This document shows positions 30,902 to 40,129 of a DNA stretch of 64,000 nucleotides, one piece after another. Position numbers and translations under genes: made by a program. The notes under the pieces are model-generated. The model did no database searches. It was given only the letters and a program-made list of their open reading frames with translations, and was not told the origin of the DNA. The stretch comes from Planctomycetales bacterium. Lineage in GTDB: Bacteria > Planctomycetota > Planctomycetia > Planctomycetales > Planctomycetaceae. The stretch spans positions 1 through 64,000 of the forward strand of contig JANQPT010000055.1 in NCBI GenBank assembly GCA_028285345.1, in the 5' to 3' direction. Position 1 is the stretch's first letter. Every line of letters starts with the position of its first letter.

Positions 30902-32932
30902 TCACACGGCCTGGGGCTCGAGTTCATGCCGGAATACATTGAAATTCAAGTATTCCCAGTGGCGGTAGAGCGGTGACGACTTAACCAGCGCCGCATGGTT
31001 GCCCATCGCATGCACCGCCCCCTTGTGGAGCAGAACAATCTCATCGGACCGCCGTAGCGTGGCCATCCGCCGCGGCAGATAAATCACCGTCCGGCCCGGG
31101 ACGATGCGGTTGTAGGCGTCGTCCAGCAACGATTTCGTCCCCTCGTCAATCGGCTCGTCCGGTTCCTCCAAGATCAGCAGTGCCGGATTGCGGAGCAGCG
31201 CCCGCGCCAGTCCGAGTCGAAACGTCTGCCCCTGATCGAGCTGTTCGCCATGCTCGCCGATCACGGTCTCATAACCTTGCGGCAGCTTGACGACGAAATT
31301 GTGCGCGTGAGCAATCTTTGCCGCTTCCGTCGCTTCTTGCAGCGAATACTGTTCGTTGCCGCAGCGAATGTTTTGCAGCACGGTGCCTGTAAAAAACGGA
31401 TCGCGGGCGCTGACCATGATCGTTTCCGCACGCAGCGACTCTAAAGTCACCCAGGCAATGTCTTCGCCGTCGATCAGAATCTGCCCCGTCCGTGGCTCAA
31501 TAAACCGGGGCAGCAGATAGGCGACCGCGCGGGCCTCCCAAGGATCAGTCGACACGACGGCGACTTGTGTCCCCGCTCTGACTTGGAAGCTGCATCCCGA
31601 GAGCAACGACCGGTGGTCGCGGCTTTCGCAGGCGACGTTGTCAAAAACGAGCGAATCCGACAGCGGTTGCAGGAACTTCGCCCCCACCGCCTGCCCGATC
31701 GGAGGCGCCTGCGCCAAGTACAACTCGATGCGAGTCGCGACATGAGCCGCATCGGAGACGTCTTGCGAGAAGTGCCACAAGTTCTTGAGCGGAGGATGCA
31801 TGCATCCCAGCGCCGCGAACATCAAAATCGCCGAGGGAACCGACAGGCCCGCCTCGTCGTCCAGAATCTGGTGCCCGACAAATAGCACGGCCACCGCACC
31901 TACAAATGCCGCCATCGTCGCCAAGCCCCACCGCTGAACCCAATCTTGCCGCAGTGCCGCAGACGTCTCGTCAGAAAGCCGCGTCAATTGGTGTTGGAAC
32001 TGCTCTTCTTCAAACCCTTCCATTTCCTTACCGTAGCCGCGCACCAGTCGCGTCGTCCGCAAACTCTCCGCCAACAATCTCAGCTTCTCTTCAGAACGTG
32101 ATTTGTTCAGCGCACTTTGCGATTTCCCCTGTCGCACTTGCCAGAAGATTAGCATCCAACAGCCGGCCGTCAGCAGCATCACCGCCACAGCCTCCAGCGG
32201 TGCGGTGGCAATTGCCAAGACCGCCAACAACACCAGCCGTAGCGGATCACGCGTCAGCCGCAAGATCCAAGTGCTCAATCCCTCTTGGAGTGTGTCCATG
32301 TCCGAGGCGAATAGCGTCTGCAGTTCTCCATTCCGACTCTCCTGAATCTCCGACGGCCCCATGCGGAGCGTTTGGCGATGTAGCGCTCGCCGCTCCTGCT
32401 TCGTCAGTTCCACAGCGGCCTGAATCGCCCGCGTACGGCCCCGCGAATTCGCCAACGCAATCAGTCCGCCCGTTATGGCGGCGGCCAAACTCAGAAAGAC
32501 TAAAGCGTCTCTGTTTGTCTGCAGCGGAGAAAACCTGCGGTACGCGGCGGCCATCAACGATCCACAGGGACAGGTCCGCGCCCGCCACACAGCCGGCAAA
32601 ATGCCGGTATCGCTCCACACCAGTGGACGCCCCGCAATCGGCGGCTGCTCCGCTTCACCGGCCGCTTCGTCGTCCGCCGACTCCGCGCCGGCAGCGGTCA
32701 GGCTGCGCAATTCCGGCGCCTCCTGCGCTGAGAGTTCCAGCCGGCCATGGTCGATCAGCAGCCCCGCGACCAGCCACAATTCAACCAGCAGTAAACACAG
32801 ACCGACCGATCCAACCGCGGACCAGAGCAAACTCTTCAGCGGGGCCTCACGGAACAACATCCGGTTAGGAATCAAACGCTGTAACGGATGAGCAGAGTTG
32901 TCGACCACGATTAACGCCCCAATCTCCGGCAA
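30902..32932 (-). CDS. ABC exporter-type protein with degenerate ATPase domain
   Basis: The architecture is that of a half-transporter: an N-terminal helix (LLWSAVGSVGLCLLLVELWL), a large insert with AGAESADDEAAGEAEQP, further membrane helices and a C-terminal ABC domain, 676 residues in all. The ABC domain keeps the fold but not the catalysis. Walker A reads VAVVSTDPWEARAV near residue 460 with no GxGK[ST]; the signature is LDQGQ near 565; Walker B is LLILEEPDEP; and the H-loop is VIYLPRR instead of a histidine. It may be the non-hydrolysing half of a heterodimer or a regulatory protein. The start is uncertain (TTG 32932, or GTG 32908). Confidence 0.8.
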   Translation of the reverse strand: MPEIGALIVVDNSAHPLQRLIPNRMLFREAPLKSLLWSAVGSVGLCLLLVELWLVAGLLIDHGRLELSAQEAPELRSLTAAGAESADDEAAGEAEQPPIAGRPLVWSDTGILPAVWRARTCPCGSLMAAAYRRFSPLQTNRDALVFLSLAAAITGGLIALANSRGRTRAIQAAVELTKQERRALHRQTLRMGPSEIQESRNGELQTLFASDMDTLQEGLSTWILRLTRDPLRLVLLAVLAIATAPLEAVAVMLLTAGCWMLIFWQVRQGKSQSALNKSRSEEKLRLLAESLRTTRLVRGYGKEMEGFEEEQFQHQLTRLSDETSAALRQDWVQRWGLATMAAFVGAVAVLFVGHQILDDEAGLSVPSAILMFAALGCMHPPLKNLWHFSQDVSDAAHVATRIELYLAQAPPIGQAVGAKFLQPLSDSLVFDNVACESRDHRSLLSGCSFQVRAGTQVAVVSTDPWEARAVAYLLPRFIEPRTGQILIDGEDIAWVTLESLRAETIMVSARDPFFTGTVLQNIRCGNEQYSLQEATEAAKIAHAHNFVVKLPQGYETVIGEHGEQLDQGQTFRLGLARALLRNPALLILEEPDEPIDEGTKSLLDDAYNRIVPGRTVIYLPRRMATLRRSDEIVLLHKGAVHAMGNHAALVKSSPLYRHWEYLNFNVFRHELEPQAV

Positions 32933-33605
32933 TTCAATTACGCATCATCCCTGTCCAGAATTTGACACATCACGCCGGCCCCCCTCCTGGTTGCTGCGAA
33001 GTCCCCGGCAATCGGTACCTCGCGCCGCCGCTTCAGCCGCGTCATTCTCTATAATATATACGTTTCCCGATGCACGTCTTCGCTTTCCGGAGAAAAATTC
33101 TCGACGATTGCCGAAAATTGTCGCCGCTCCAAGACCAGCGCCGACCCGGCAAGTCCAGATTCTACGTGGCGTGCCACAGGATCCACCGGTGCATCTCGGA
33201 TGAAAGCGTCAGTAGGCCCCCGTCGGTTCGCGATCCACCGCGCGCAACCAAGCAGCTATGGGCAAAGGGACGGGCGATTCCACAAACCATCGTGTGACCG
33301 GCCCGGGACGCCACTCGTAGCGAGTCGCCTTCCCTTCCAGGTGCACTAGCTGAATGATTCAGCCCGGGGGATCCCCGCGCGCCGTTTCCTAAAATCGAAA
33401 ACGCGCACAAAAGCGAGTGATTGCCAATGCGACACCAGAAGCTAACCAAACAGCCTTCGTCAGAAAACATCAGCCGCCGGAAACTCGCCCGCGGACTTGT
33501 CGACTGACAAATTCTCTCCAGCCCAGCCGCTGCAAGACGAATCGGTCGATGCGCGATTGATCGGTTTGGGTGATATCCATTATCTCGACCCGAACACGTC
33601 GTGCA
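32933..33605. other. Intergenic region between the ABC gene and the FixJ-type regulator
   Basis: In these 673 bases the AT-rich tract TATAATATATA at 33050-33060 stands out and is a possible -10 region for the leftward ABC gene or for a rightward transcript; no good -35 is seen. Small hairpins lie at about 33352-33366 (GCTGAA-TGA-TTCAGC) and 33368-33382 (CGGGG-GAT-CCCCG). Two short overlapping frames around 33427-33640 (including LIGLGDIHYLDPN) are fragmentary and not called as genes. Confidence 0.4.
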
Positions 33606-34229
33606 TCAATTCTTGTCCGGCTGCTCTCTGACCTCCGTGATCATGCGGACCAGGTCCACAACGGAGTCTGTGCCCATCTTGCGCATAATACTCGTCCGCT
33701 GATTGCGAACCGTATTAAAACTCGTCCCCAGTTCCGACGCGATGGACTTCGTGGGATGTCCCGCGACAATCAAATCCAACACGGTCGTCTCTCGCGGCGT
33801 TAACGATTCGAGCCCCCGCTGCAGGTTGCGGCGCTGTTCCCACCGGCGCCGCGAGTCTAAATCCTGCTTGATCGCCTGCTGAACCCTCCGAATCAGATCC
33901 TCGCCGCGAAACGGTTTCTCGATCAGGTCGGCCGCGCCCGCTTTCATTGCGCCGACCGCCATCGCAACGTCGGCGTGGCCGGTCAGTATGATCGTCGTCA
34001 CGGGCCGGTCCGATTCGGCCAGCATCCGCTGCAATTCCAGCCCGCTCATGCCCGGCATGCGCACGTCGAGCAGAAGGCATCCGGAACGTTCGGGATCATA
34101 TTCATCCAGAAAACTTGCTGCGTCAGAATACATCTCTGCCGGAATATTCGCCGTTTCCAACAACGTGGATAATGAGTCGCGGACGGACGGGTCGTCATCG
34201 ACCACGAAGACGGTTGGCTCGTGAACCAT
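33606..34229 (-). CDS. FixJ-type response regulator
   Basis: This 207-residue two-domain regulator has an N-terminal receiver with acidic pocket VDDDPSVRDSL, phospho-acceptor in LLLDVRMPGMSGLE (about residue 55) and KPF lysine (AADLIEKPFRG). The C-terminal LuxR/FixJ helix-turn-helix contains LTPRETTVLDLIVAGHPTKS and TVRNQRTSIMRKMG. Its phosphorylation by a partner sensor kinase would promote dimerisation and DNA binding. No histidine kinase is adjacent, so it is an orphan here. The ATG at 34229 has AGGA 8 bases upstream. Confidence 0.92.
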   Translation of the reverse strand: MVHEPTVFVVDDDPSVRDSLSTLLETANIPAEMYSDAASFLDEYDPERSGCLLLDVRMPGMSGLELQRMLAESDRPVTTIILTGHADVAMAVGAMKAGAADLIEKPFRGEDLIRRVQQAIKQDLDSRRRWEQRRNLQRGLESLTPRETTVLDLIVAGHPTKSIASELGTSFNTVRNQRTSIMRKMGTDSVVDLVRMITEVREQPDKN

Positions 34230-34752
34230 CGAATCTTCCTCTTTCTCACCCCAGACTGCAGACTCAAATCGTGCACCCGTAGCGCAATCGCATCCCGCGT
34301 TCAGATGCCCTCACAATGAATCAGCCCGTCTTTGCCCCAAATCAGTTGACTGCAAGTGATGAATCGATGCTTCAGAACTCTCCCCAAGGAAGGGTCAGGA
34401 CCTCCATCGATTGACGACGACACGACGACAGCATCCGATCAGCAACAACAACTCTTAGTTTCCGCCCAGACTGCTACCCGTCATGCCTAGTTTGAGATGG
34501 ACTTGATCACAAAATGTGCGAGATTCGCCTAATTTGCAGGCAACCAAACTTCGGTCCGCGCCTCAATGTGGCCACCACATTGGCAAAACCCACGATTTCC
34601 ACGTGCTGAGATGGGATAACGATCTTGATTCGACCAATGTTGAGTTCAAGATATATTAACAATTATAGTCATCTTAATTGAAAAAAACACAACATGTATT
34701 TTCGAAGCCGGTGCGCAATGGCCCCCTAGATAAAACAGAGGGAATAGGGGGC
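34230..34752. other. Intergenic region between the FixJ-type regulator and the cyclase
   Basis: Both neighbouring genes point left, so this region should carry the regulator promoter. The most AT-rich stretch, 34640-34700, contains a perfect TATAAT on the minus strand (34667-34662), with TTGTGT 19 bases upstream, and on the plus strand TTGAGT-18-TATAGT. Either could be a promoter; the distance to the regulator start is over 400 bases. There is no gene. Confidence 0.35.
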
Positions 34753-36531
34753 CTACTTGTTCGGGAGCTTCACGATCCCGTCCCAGTCGCCGGGAGCCGT
34801 CCGGTTGTGCTGAGCAATCAGCAGATTGAGAAAGTCCTGCGCGCGATCGGTAGGCGGAATATCATGCAAGGCGCTGTAAGCGCGCTCCCAATCTCCCTCC
34901 TGGAAGTGAGCCACTGCCTGCTCGTACGACTCCAGATGGGCCTCCGTCAAATCGGGGAATACCTCCAGTGACGGAAGCAGTTCGCTTACGGTAACCGGCG
35001 TCTGCATCCCATAGGGCAGCACTCGCGCCAGACGGCGAATCCGTCCCGGCAAGTCCTCTAGGCGACCTCGGACTTGCTCAGCCATCGATTCGTCCAACAA
35101 AATCGGCACCCGCAGCTGTTTGGTCATTCCCTCCAGCCGGCTCGCCAGATTCACGACCGGTCCAAACACGGTGACTTTCACATGGTCGCTGGTCCCGATC
35201 TTGCCGGCGACCGCCCTCCCCTGCGCCAATCCGATCCCCATTTGAAAGTCAGCCAGCGGGTGGTCCTTTTGTCCGGCGGTTTTCGCAAACTCGGCGCGAA
35301 TATCAAGCGCTGCCCGACACGCTTGCAGCGGAGCAGAATCCGACGCGACCGGCCACCCCCAAAAGCCCATCGCTGCGTCTCCCTGAAAGTCGCCGATCAC
35401 TCCGCCATGTGCCAAGATGTGCTGCGTCATGACGCCCAGCGCTTGACTGACACGATCAAGCAGATCGATCAGATTGTCGCGCGAATCCTCCGCTTGTTTG
35501 CTGAACCCCCGCAAGTCGCAGAACAGGACTGTGACATCACACTCGCGCGGCTCCAAAATCTTCGTATCGAAGCCGTCGCCCAGTGATGACAAAATGATCG
35601 GCGCAAAAAACTGCCGCAGACCCGCTTGTTGCCGTTCCAGTTGATTCCCCCAACGGACCGCGCTGATGATCTCGGCCATCGTTTCCGCGAACTTCACGTC
35701 GCTCCGCAAATGCTGTTCGCCGACCGCCTTTCGATCCTGGTTGAGCGGCGATCGATCAAAACGTCCCGCCAGATACAGCCCCCAACCGCGCGTCGCCGCG
35801 CCAATCACCGGCGTGCAGAACGCCCAGTCAAAGTCCTGCGTCACGGTAAAATCGGCATGTTGCAGCTCACTGCTCTCCCAGAGATGCAAAATACTCTGCG
35901 CCTTCTCTTGCACGGCCGCTTTAATCAGACGCGTGCTGGGGCGAAAATCGCCGCCCACGTCCAATCGCCGCTCCCAATGTTCAATTTTGGGTGAGGAGTC
36001 CCCCGACAGAGAAACGACCGCCGCCGCATCGGCGGTCTTGATGCCGGCCAGGAGAATCGTCGTCAATCGAACGAACAATTCCTGGTCAGTATGCGCCCCG
36101 CGAATGACATCCGGCAAATGATTCAGAACTTCAATACGCCGATCGGCGTCGATATACCGCGCCCGGCGCAATTCTTCCGGTGAAAACGCGACCTCCTCCA
36201 CCGGTTGCGCTGGAGTCGAACTGCGAACGGACTCGACGTCGCTGAACAAAAAGAATGTCGTGCCCAGCACAAAATGCTCTCCGGCGTCGATTTCGCACGA
36301 TTCCACCTCCCGTCCTTGGAAGAACAACGGATTCGATGCGGTCCCCAATTTGCGGATTTGCAGCCGATTGCCGAGAAGCGTGGCTTCAGCATGCCGTCGC
36401 GAAACGTTCGAATCCCAAAAAGCGGCTAAATCACACGCCGTTTCACGTCCAATTGTGACGGTCTGTTGGGAGGTGAGTGGGAGCCGGGCGATATGTTGAC
36501 TTGCAGTGCTCTCGGCAGTCAATTCAGGCAA
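34753..36531 (-). CDS. FHA-domain class III adenylate/guanylate cyclase
   Basis: The 592-residue protein joins an N-terminal FHA domain (IGRETACDL, then SNVSRRHAEATL, residues about 25-100), a middle region resembling a GAF fold, and a C-terminal class III nucleotide cyclase domain. The metal aspartates are in VTVLFCDLRGFS (about 330) and GDFQGDAAMGFWG; the transition-state asparagine and arginine are in PVVNLASRLEG. The adenine-selecting position before VN is proline (FGPVVN), so substrate choice is not assured. FHA domains bind phosphothreonine. The TTG start overlaps the stop of the upstream kinase gene by 8 bases, which strongly suggests coupling and a functional pair. Confidence 0.88.
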   Translation of the reverse strand: MPELTAESTASQHIARLPLTSQQTVTIGRETACDLAAFWDSNVSRRHAEATLLGNRLQIRKLGTASNPLFFQGREVESCEIDAGEHFVLGTTFFLFSDVESVRSSTPAQPVEEVAFSPEELRRARYIDADRRIEVLNHLPDVIRGAHTDQELFVRLTTILLAGIKTADAAAVVSLSGDSSPKIEHWERRLDVGGDFRPSTRLIKAAVQEKAQSILHLWESSELQHADFTVTQDFDWAFCTPVIGAATRGWGLYLAGRFDRSPLNQDRKAVGEQHLRSDVKFAETMAEIISAVRWGNQLERQQAGLRQFFAPIILSSLGDGFDTKILEPRECDVTVLFCDLRGFSKQAEDSRDNLIDLLDRVSQALGVMTQHILAHGGVIGDFQGDAAMGFWGWPVASDSAPLQACRAALDIRAEFAKTAGQKDHPLADFQMGIGLAQGRAVAGKIGTSDHVKVTVFGPVVNLASRLEGMTKQLRVPILLDESMAEQVRGRLEDLPGRIRRLARVLPYGMQTPVTVSELLPSLEVFPDLTEAHLESYEQAVAHFQEGDWERAYSALHDIPPTDRAQDFLNLLIAQHNRTAPGDWDGIVKLPNK

Positions 36532-38905
36532 CGGACGAATTCCTCCCGCTGTCAGAAATCCGTTCCGACGATCCCGCGCTGCCCGCCCCCCGACGGGGGC
36601 GCAACGCGCCGAACCGTAGAACGTTGTATTTCAGACCTCGCAGCAAGAAGAACCATAATACGCTAATCAGCGTGAAGAAAAACAGCAGGCCAATCATACC
36701 GTACTTGGTCAATTCGCTGCGCACATCTTCGACCGGCTCAATCGCTTTGCGGTGCCGCTCCTGCACGACGGTCCACCAATCCGTTCCCGGAACCCGGGCA
36801 AACGCTGCCATCCAGCGCTCGCCAAACGCCTCGGGCGAAATTTCGGCCGCCGGATCCCGGTAGTCCGACACCACAAACACGTCGACCTCGTCCGTCTCCG
36901 ACTTTTCATCGGCGCGAGCCGCCATCTGTGCCTGAATCGCCTCGGAGAGCTGCAAACTGTCGTAGACCTGTTGGATCTCGTCGGGCGTACGCGCCTTAAA
37001 TCCATCTTGCTCCATGTACTGGTGGTCCAAAATCTTTCCATTCCGCCCGTCCACCATCGCCACGATCCGGTCGATCCGCGTGCCGTCATCCGAGACCCGT
37101 TCCTCATTGGAAACAATTCCGCTGGTCGCCAGCAGCTTGCCGAGATCAATCGTACGCGCCAGCACTCCCTGCGGCCGTTCCGGCTCCGCCCGCACGAACA
37201 GTTGCGACGCCAAATCAATCAGTTGGCCCAAATTCATACTCTCGCCGGAGAACCAGTCCAAAACAAATAGCAGCCGATCCATGCCGACGGCACGTGCCAA
37301 CTCTCCGTACAGAGGTGCGCTCTGATAGTCCCGCACCAGAACCGAAATGGCCACCATCAGCCGCTGTGTGGTCTGGCTCTTAAAGGCGACGGAGATATGA
37401 AACCTCTTGTTTTCCCAGGCGGGAGGCGCGCGATCAGCCTGGGGTGACTCCTCGCCCCGCCAATGAAAATAGTCCCGCCAGTAATAGTCATGGTCAATCG
37501 ATTTTTCGCTGAACGGCGCACGCATCACTTGCCGGCCCCGCGCATCGGTCAAAAACCAACTGGTGTCCAAATACTCAACTTCCTGCGGCCGGTCGATCTG
37601 CCGGTCGGCGGGGCGCGTCTCCAGCACTGGGGGAACCCCGTAAATCTGCCGAAATTCCTCGATGAGTGCCTTGATTCTCTTCCGTTGAGTATGCGGCTGG
37701 GTCCCCTCAGTCTTGACGGCTCTCGACAACTCTGGATCGTCTGCGGCGATCTGCAGTTCCTGAACCCGGCGGACCAATTCGCTTTCAATCAGCTCAGCAA
37801 TCGCCACCGCTGCGAGCTTGTTGCTTTCAGCAGCACGGACCGCCACTTTTTCCTCCGCGGTATTTACGGCATCTTCGGCCGCCCAAAATCCCAGCGGAAC
37901 CAACGCCGCCAGCAACAGCAGCGGCGCCACAATTCCCATCACGACCGCCGGGCGCCGCGCCCGCTGTTTGGCCCGGTTCTGCAGTGCGCTCAGCACCGCT
38001 TGTGCATTGGGATAGCGACGGTTGGGATCGCGTTCCAAACAGCGGTCGATGATTCCCGCCAACCGTTTGTCCACGCCCGACACGCGGCGATGCCCCGTCG
38101 GACGCTCGGATGATTCCAGCGCTCCGCGATAAACCGCTAAACGCTCCCGCAACGAGTCGGCTGCGAGAATTCGCTCTTCGTTTTCCTTCGTGCGAAACGG
38201 CGGCTCGCCGCACAGGCAATGATAGAGCAATGACCCCAGCGCGTAGACGTCCCACCGCGCATCAGGAATCGCCGCCATGTCCGCCTGCTCCGGCGCCATG
38301 TAAAACAAAGTTCCCAGCGCCGGCTGCTGCTCGTTCGACAACCGCGATTGCCCAAAATCGGCCAAGCGCGGCTGCATGTCGGCATCCAACAGCACGTTGG
38401 CCGGCTTCAGATCGCAATGCAGAATCCCGCTGCTGTGGGCGTGAATCAACGCCCGCAAAATTGACTCCGCAATCCTCACGGTTTCCGCGGTCGACAGCGA
38501 ACCCTCGCGGAGTAACGCCGCCAGAGAGCCGTTCTCCAGATACTCCATCACATAGTACGGGGGCTGTGCGTCCCAGCCGACCTCCTTGAGATGGACGATT
38601 TCGCGGCTCGTGTACAAGATGGCCAGTTTTTCCACTTCGCGGTTCAGCAGCGACCAGTCGAGTCCCCCGCGATGCGTATAAAACTTAATCGCCACGCGTT
38701 TCCCGGTGTTCTGCTCAGCCGCCAGCCACACCGAACCGTAGGCCCCTTCACCGAGACAATACTCAATCTTGTAGCCCGGCACCTCCCCCGGCGGCGATAA
38801 CTGGCGGCTGCTCAGCCGCGCCGACCGTTCCGCACTCTCTGCGTCCTGTCGCTCGGTCGCGTCGGCGTCATCCGCGGCGGACAGCATTTGGGGAGAATCG
38901 GACAT
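36524..38905 (-). CDS. Transmembrane Ser/Thr protein kinase with extracytoplasmic Cache-type sensor
   Basis: The 793-residue protein starts MSDSPQMLSAADDAD (ATG 38905; the frame extends to GTG 38992). The kinase domain shows LGEGAYGSVWLA (about 51-62), the VAIK lysine, catalytic HCDLKPANVLL (about 163) and LADFGQ. HRD is HCD here, a known variant. A hydrophobic helix near 324-344 leads to a long extracytoplasmic segment with DSSWFLT-type Cache features (DTSWFLTDARGRQVMRAP) and a second helix near 735-757 (GLLFFFTLISVLWFFLLRG), then a short cytoplasmic tail. It is followed at once by the FHA-cyclase gene, a plausible substrate or reader. Confidence 0.88.
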   Translation of the reverse strand: MSDSPQMLSAADDADATERQDAESAERSARLSSRQLSPPGEVPGYKIEYCLGEGAYGSVWLAAEQNTGKRVAIKFYTHRGGLDWSLLNREVEKLAILYTSREIVHLKEVGWDAQPPYYVMEYLENGSLAALLREGSLSTAETVRIAESILRALIHAHSSGILHCDLKPANVLLDADMQPRLADFGQSRLSNEQQPALGTLFYMAPEQADMAAIPDARWDVYALGSLLYHCLCGEPPFRTKENEERILAADSLRERLAVYRGALESSERPTGHRRVSGVDKRLAGIIDRCLERDPNRRYPNAQAVLSALQNRAKQRARRPAVVMGIVAPLLLLAALVPLGFWAAEDAVNTAEEKVAVRAAESNKLAAVAIAELIESELVRRVQELQIAADDPELSRAVKTEGTQPHTQRKRIKALIEEFRQIYGVPPVLETRPADRQIDRPQEVEYLDTSWFLTDARGRQVMRAPFSEKSIDHDYYWRDYFHWRGEESPQADRAPPAWENKRFHISVAFKSQTTQRLMVAISVLVRDYQSAPLYGELARAVGMDRLLFVLDWFSGESMNLGQLIDLASQLFVRAEPERPQGVLARTIDLGKLLATSGIVSNEERVSDDGTRIDRIVAMVDGRNGKILDHQYMEQDGFKARTPDEIQQVYDSLQLSEAIQAQMAARADEKSETDEVDVFVVSDYRDPAAEISPEAFGERWMAAFARVPGTDWWTVVQERHRKAIEPVEDVRSELTKYGMIGLLFFFTLISVLWFFLLRGLKYNVLRFGALRPRRGAGSAGSSERISDSGRNSSVA

Positions 38906-39154
38906 GTCGTATGATGTGATGAACGGCAATCGTGTAGTGCTTGCAGTCGATGATCTCTCGTGACGACGATATTCTAATCGATTCACGATCACATTGTCTC
39001 GGTTCCGGCGAATTTCGGAAGCTTAGCTGACCACACGTTGGCCGCACCGAGCACCGTGACGGTCAAACGGCAACGGCGTCCTGCGTGCTGCCCAGGTATC
39101 ATTGATCCTGTCAGACGGGTGAGGGGTCGAATCGACTTAGAAGGAGAGCGGACG

Positions 39155-39925
39155 ATGAATCGACCAGTTGTTAACTTTGACGGACCCTTGCACCAAAACT
39201 ACCGCGCAGCACGCGAGCTGCGCCAATCATCGATGCTAATTTGGCGGACGAAGATCCGTCACTACCTCGCCGACCGCACCGGTTTGAACGTTCTGGATCT
39301 CGGTTCAGGCACGGGGAGGTTTTCCGTCACGCTGGCCGAAGCACTGGATGCGGATGTCGTCGGCGTCGAGCCTGCGGATGCGATGCGCAGCGTTGCACTC
39401 CGCGAAGTCCAGCATCCGCGCGTGCGGTTTTTGGCAGGCACAGCCGATCAGATTCCCCTGGACTCCGCCTCATGCGATGCCGCCTGGCTGTCGCAGATGC
39501 TGCATCATGTTCCGGACATTCCCGCCGCCGCGGCGGAAGTACAACGCGTAATGCGCTCCGGAGGAAGGGTGCTGATCCGCAACGGTTTCCAGGGCCGCTT
39601 GAAAGACCACTGCCGCTACTACCAATTCTTCCCGACCGGACTTGCGGTTGATGATTCGCGGCACCCGACGATCGAGCAAACAACCCGTGCATTCGAGGCA
39701 TGCGGGTTTCGACTGGTCGCCAATGACGTCATCGAGCAACTGGAGGCCCCGAGTCTGTCCGCTTACGCCGACCGGATTCGGCAGCGCGCGTTCTCAACGT
39801 TCGAATTGATCACTGACAGCGAGTTTGCCGCCGGACTCGCGGACCTCCAGGCGGCCGCCGACAGGGAACAGCCGCCTCAACCGGTCATGGGGAAGCTGGA
39901 TCTGCTCGTTTTTGAACGAACATGA
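39155..39925 (+). CDS. Class I SAM-dependent methyltransferase
   Basis: The 256-residue protein carries the SAM-binding Rossmann motif VLDLGSGTGRFSVTLAEAL, VVGVEPADAMRSVA and a later AAWLSQMLHHVPD. The ATG at 39155 follows AAGGAG at 9 bases. The C-terminal half includes RVLIRNGFQGRLKDHCRYYQ. The substrate is unknown; the family includes ubiquinone, sterol and small-molecule methylases. It stands alone between the divergent kinase gene and the DUF1080 gene. Confidence 0.85.
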   Translation: MNRPVVNFDGPLHQNYRAARELRQSSMLIWRTKIRHYLADRTGLNVLDLGSGTGRFSVTLAEALDADVVGVEPADAMRSVALREVQHPRVRFLAGTADQIPLDSASCDAAWLSQMLHHVPDIPAAAAEVQRVMRSGGRVLIRNGFQGRLKDHCRYYQFFPTGLAVDDSRHPTIEQTTRAFEACGFRLVANDVIEQLEAPSLSAYADRIRQRAFSTFELITDSEFAAGLADLQAAADREQPPQPVMGKLDLLVFERT

Positions 39926-40129
39926 GTCGACGGCAGGGCGTGATCCCCTGCACGTCTAATGGAACGATCTGCTGCCGACCCCGACCTTCTACGGTTGCAC
40001 GGCCATCATGGAACTTCCCAGCCGCGGCGGTTAATCTAAATGGACTCGCTCACAACTGTTGAACGGGACGACACTGCCTCGCCGACTCCCTTGATCACTC
40101 CTCAGACACACCCACACCCGGAGAGTTCC

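Noticed and set aside
33427-33640. Short rightward frames (MRHQKLTKQ and LIGLGDIHYLDPN) before the FixJ-type gene
   Set aside because: They are in different frames, short, and overlap the 3' end of the regulator; a frameshifted gene remnant is possible but cannot be supported.
34662-34692. TATAAT with TTGTGT upstream on the minus strand
   Set aside because: The spacing is 19 bases and the distance to the regulator start exceeds 400 bases; not called as a promoter feature.
34678-34971. Rightward 97-codon frame starting TTGAAAAAAACA
   Set aside because: It runs into the cyclase gene on the opposite strand and lacks a ribosome-binding site.
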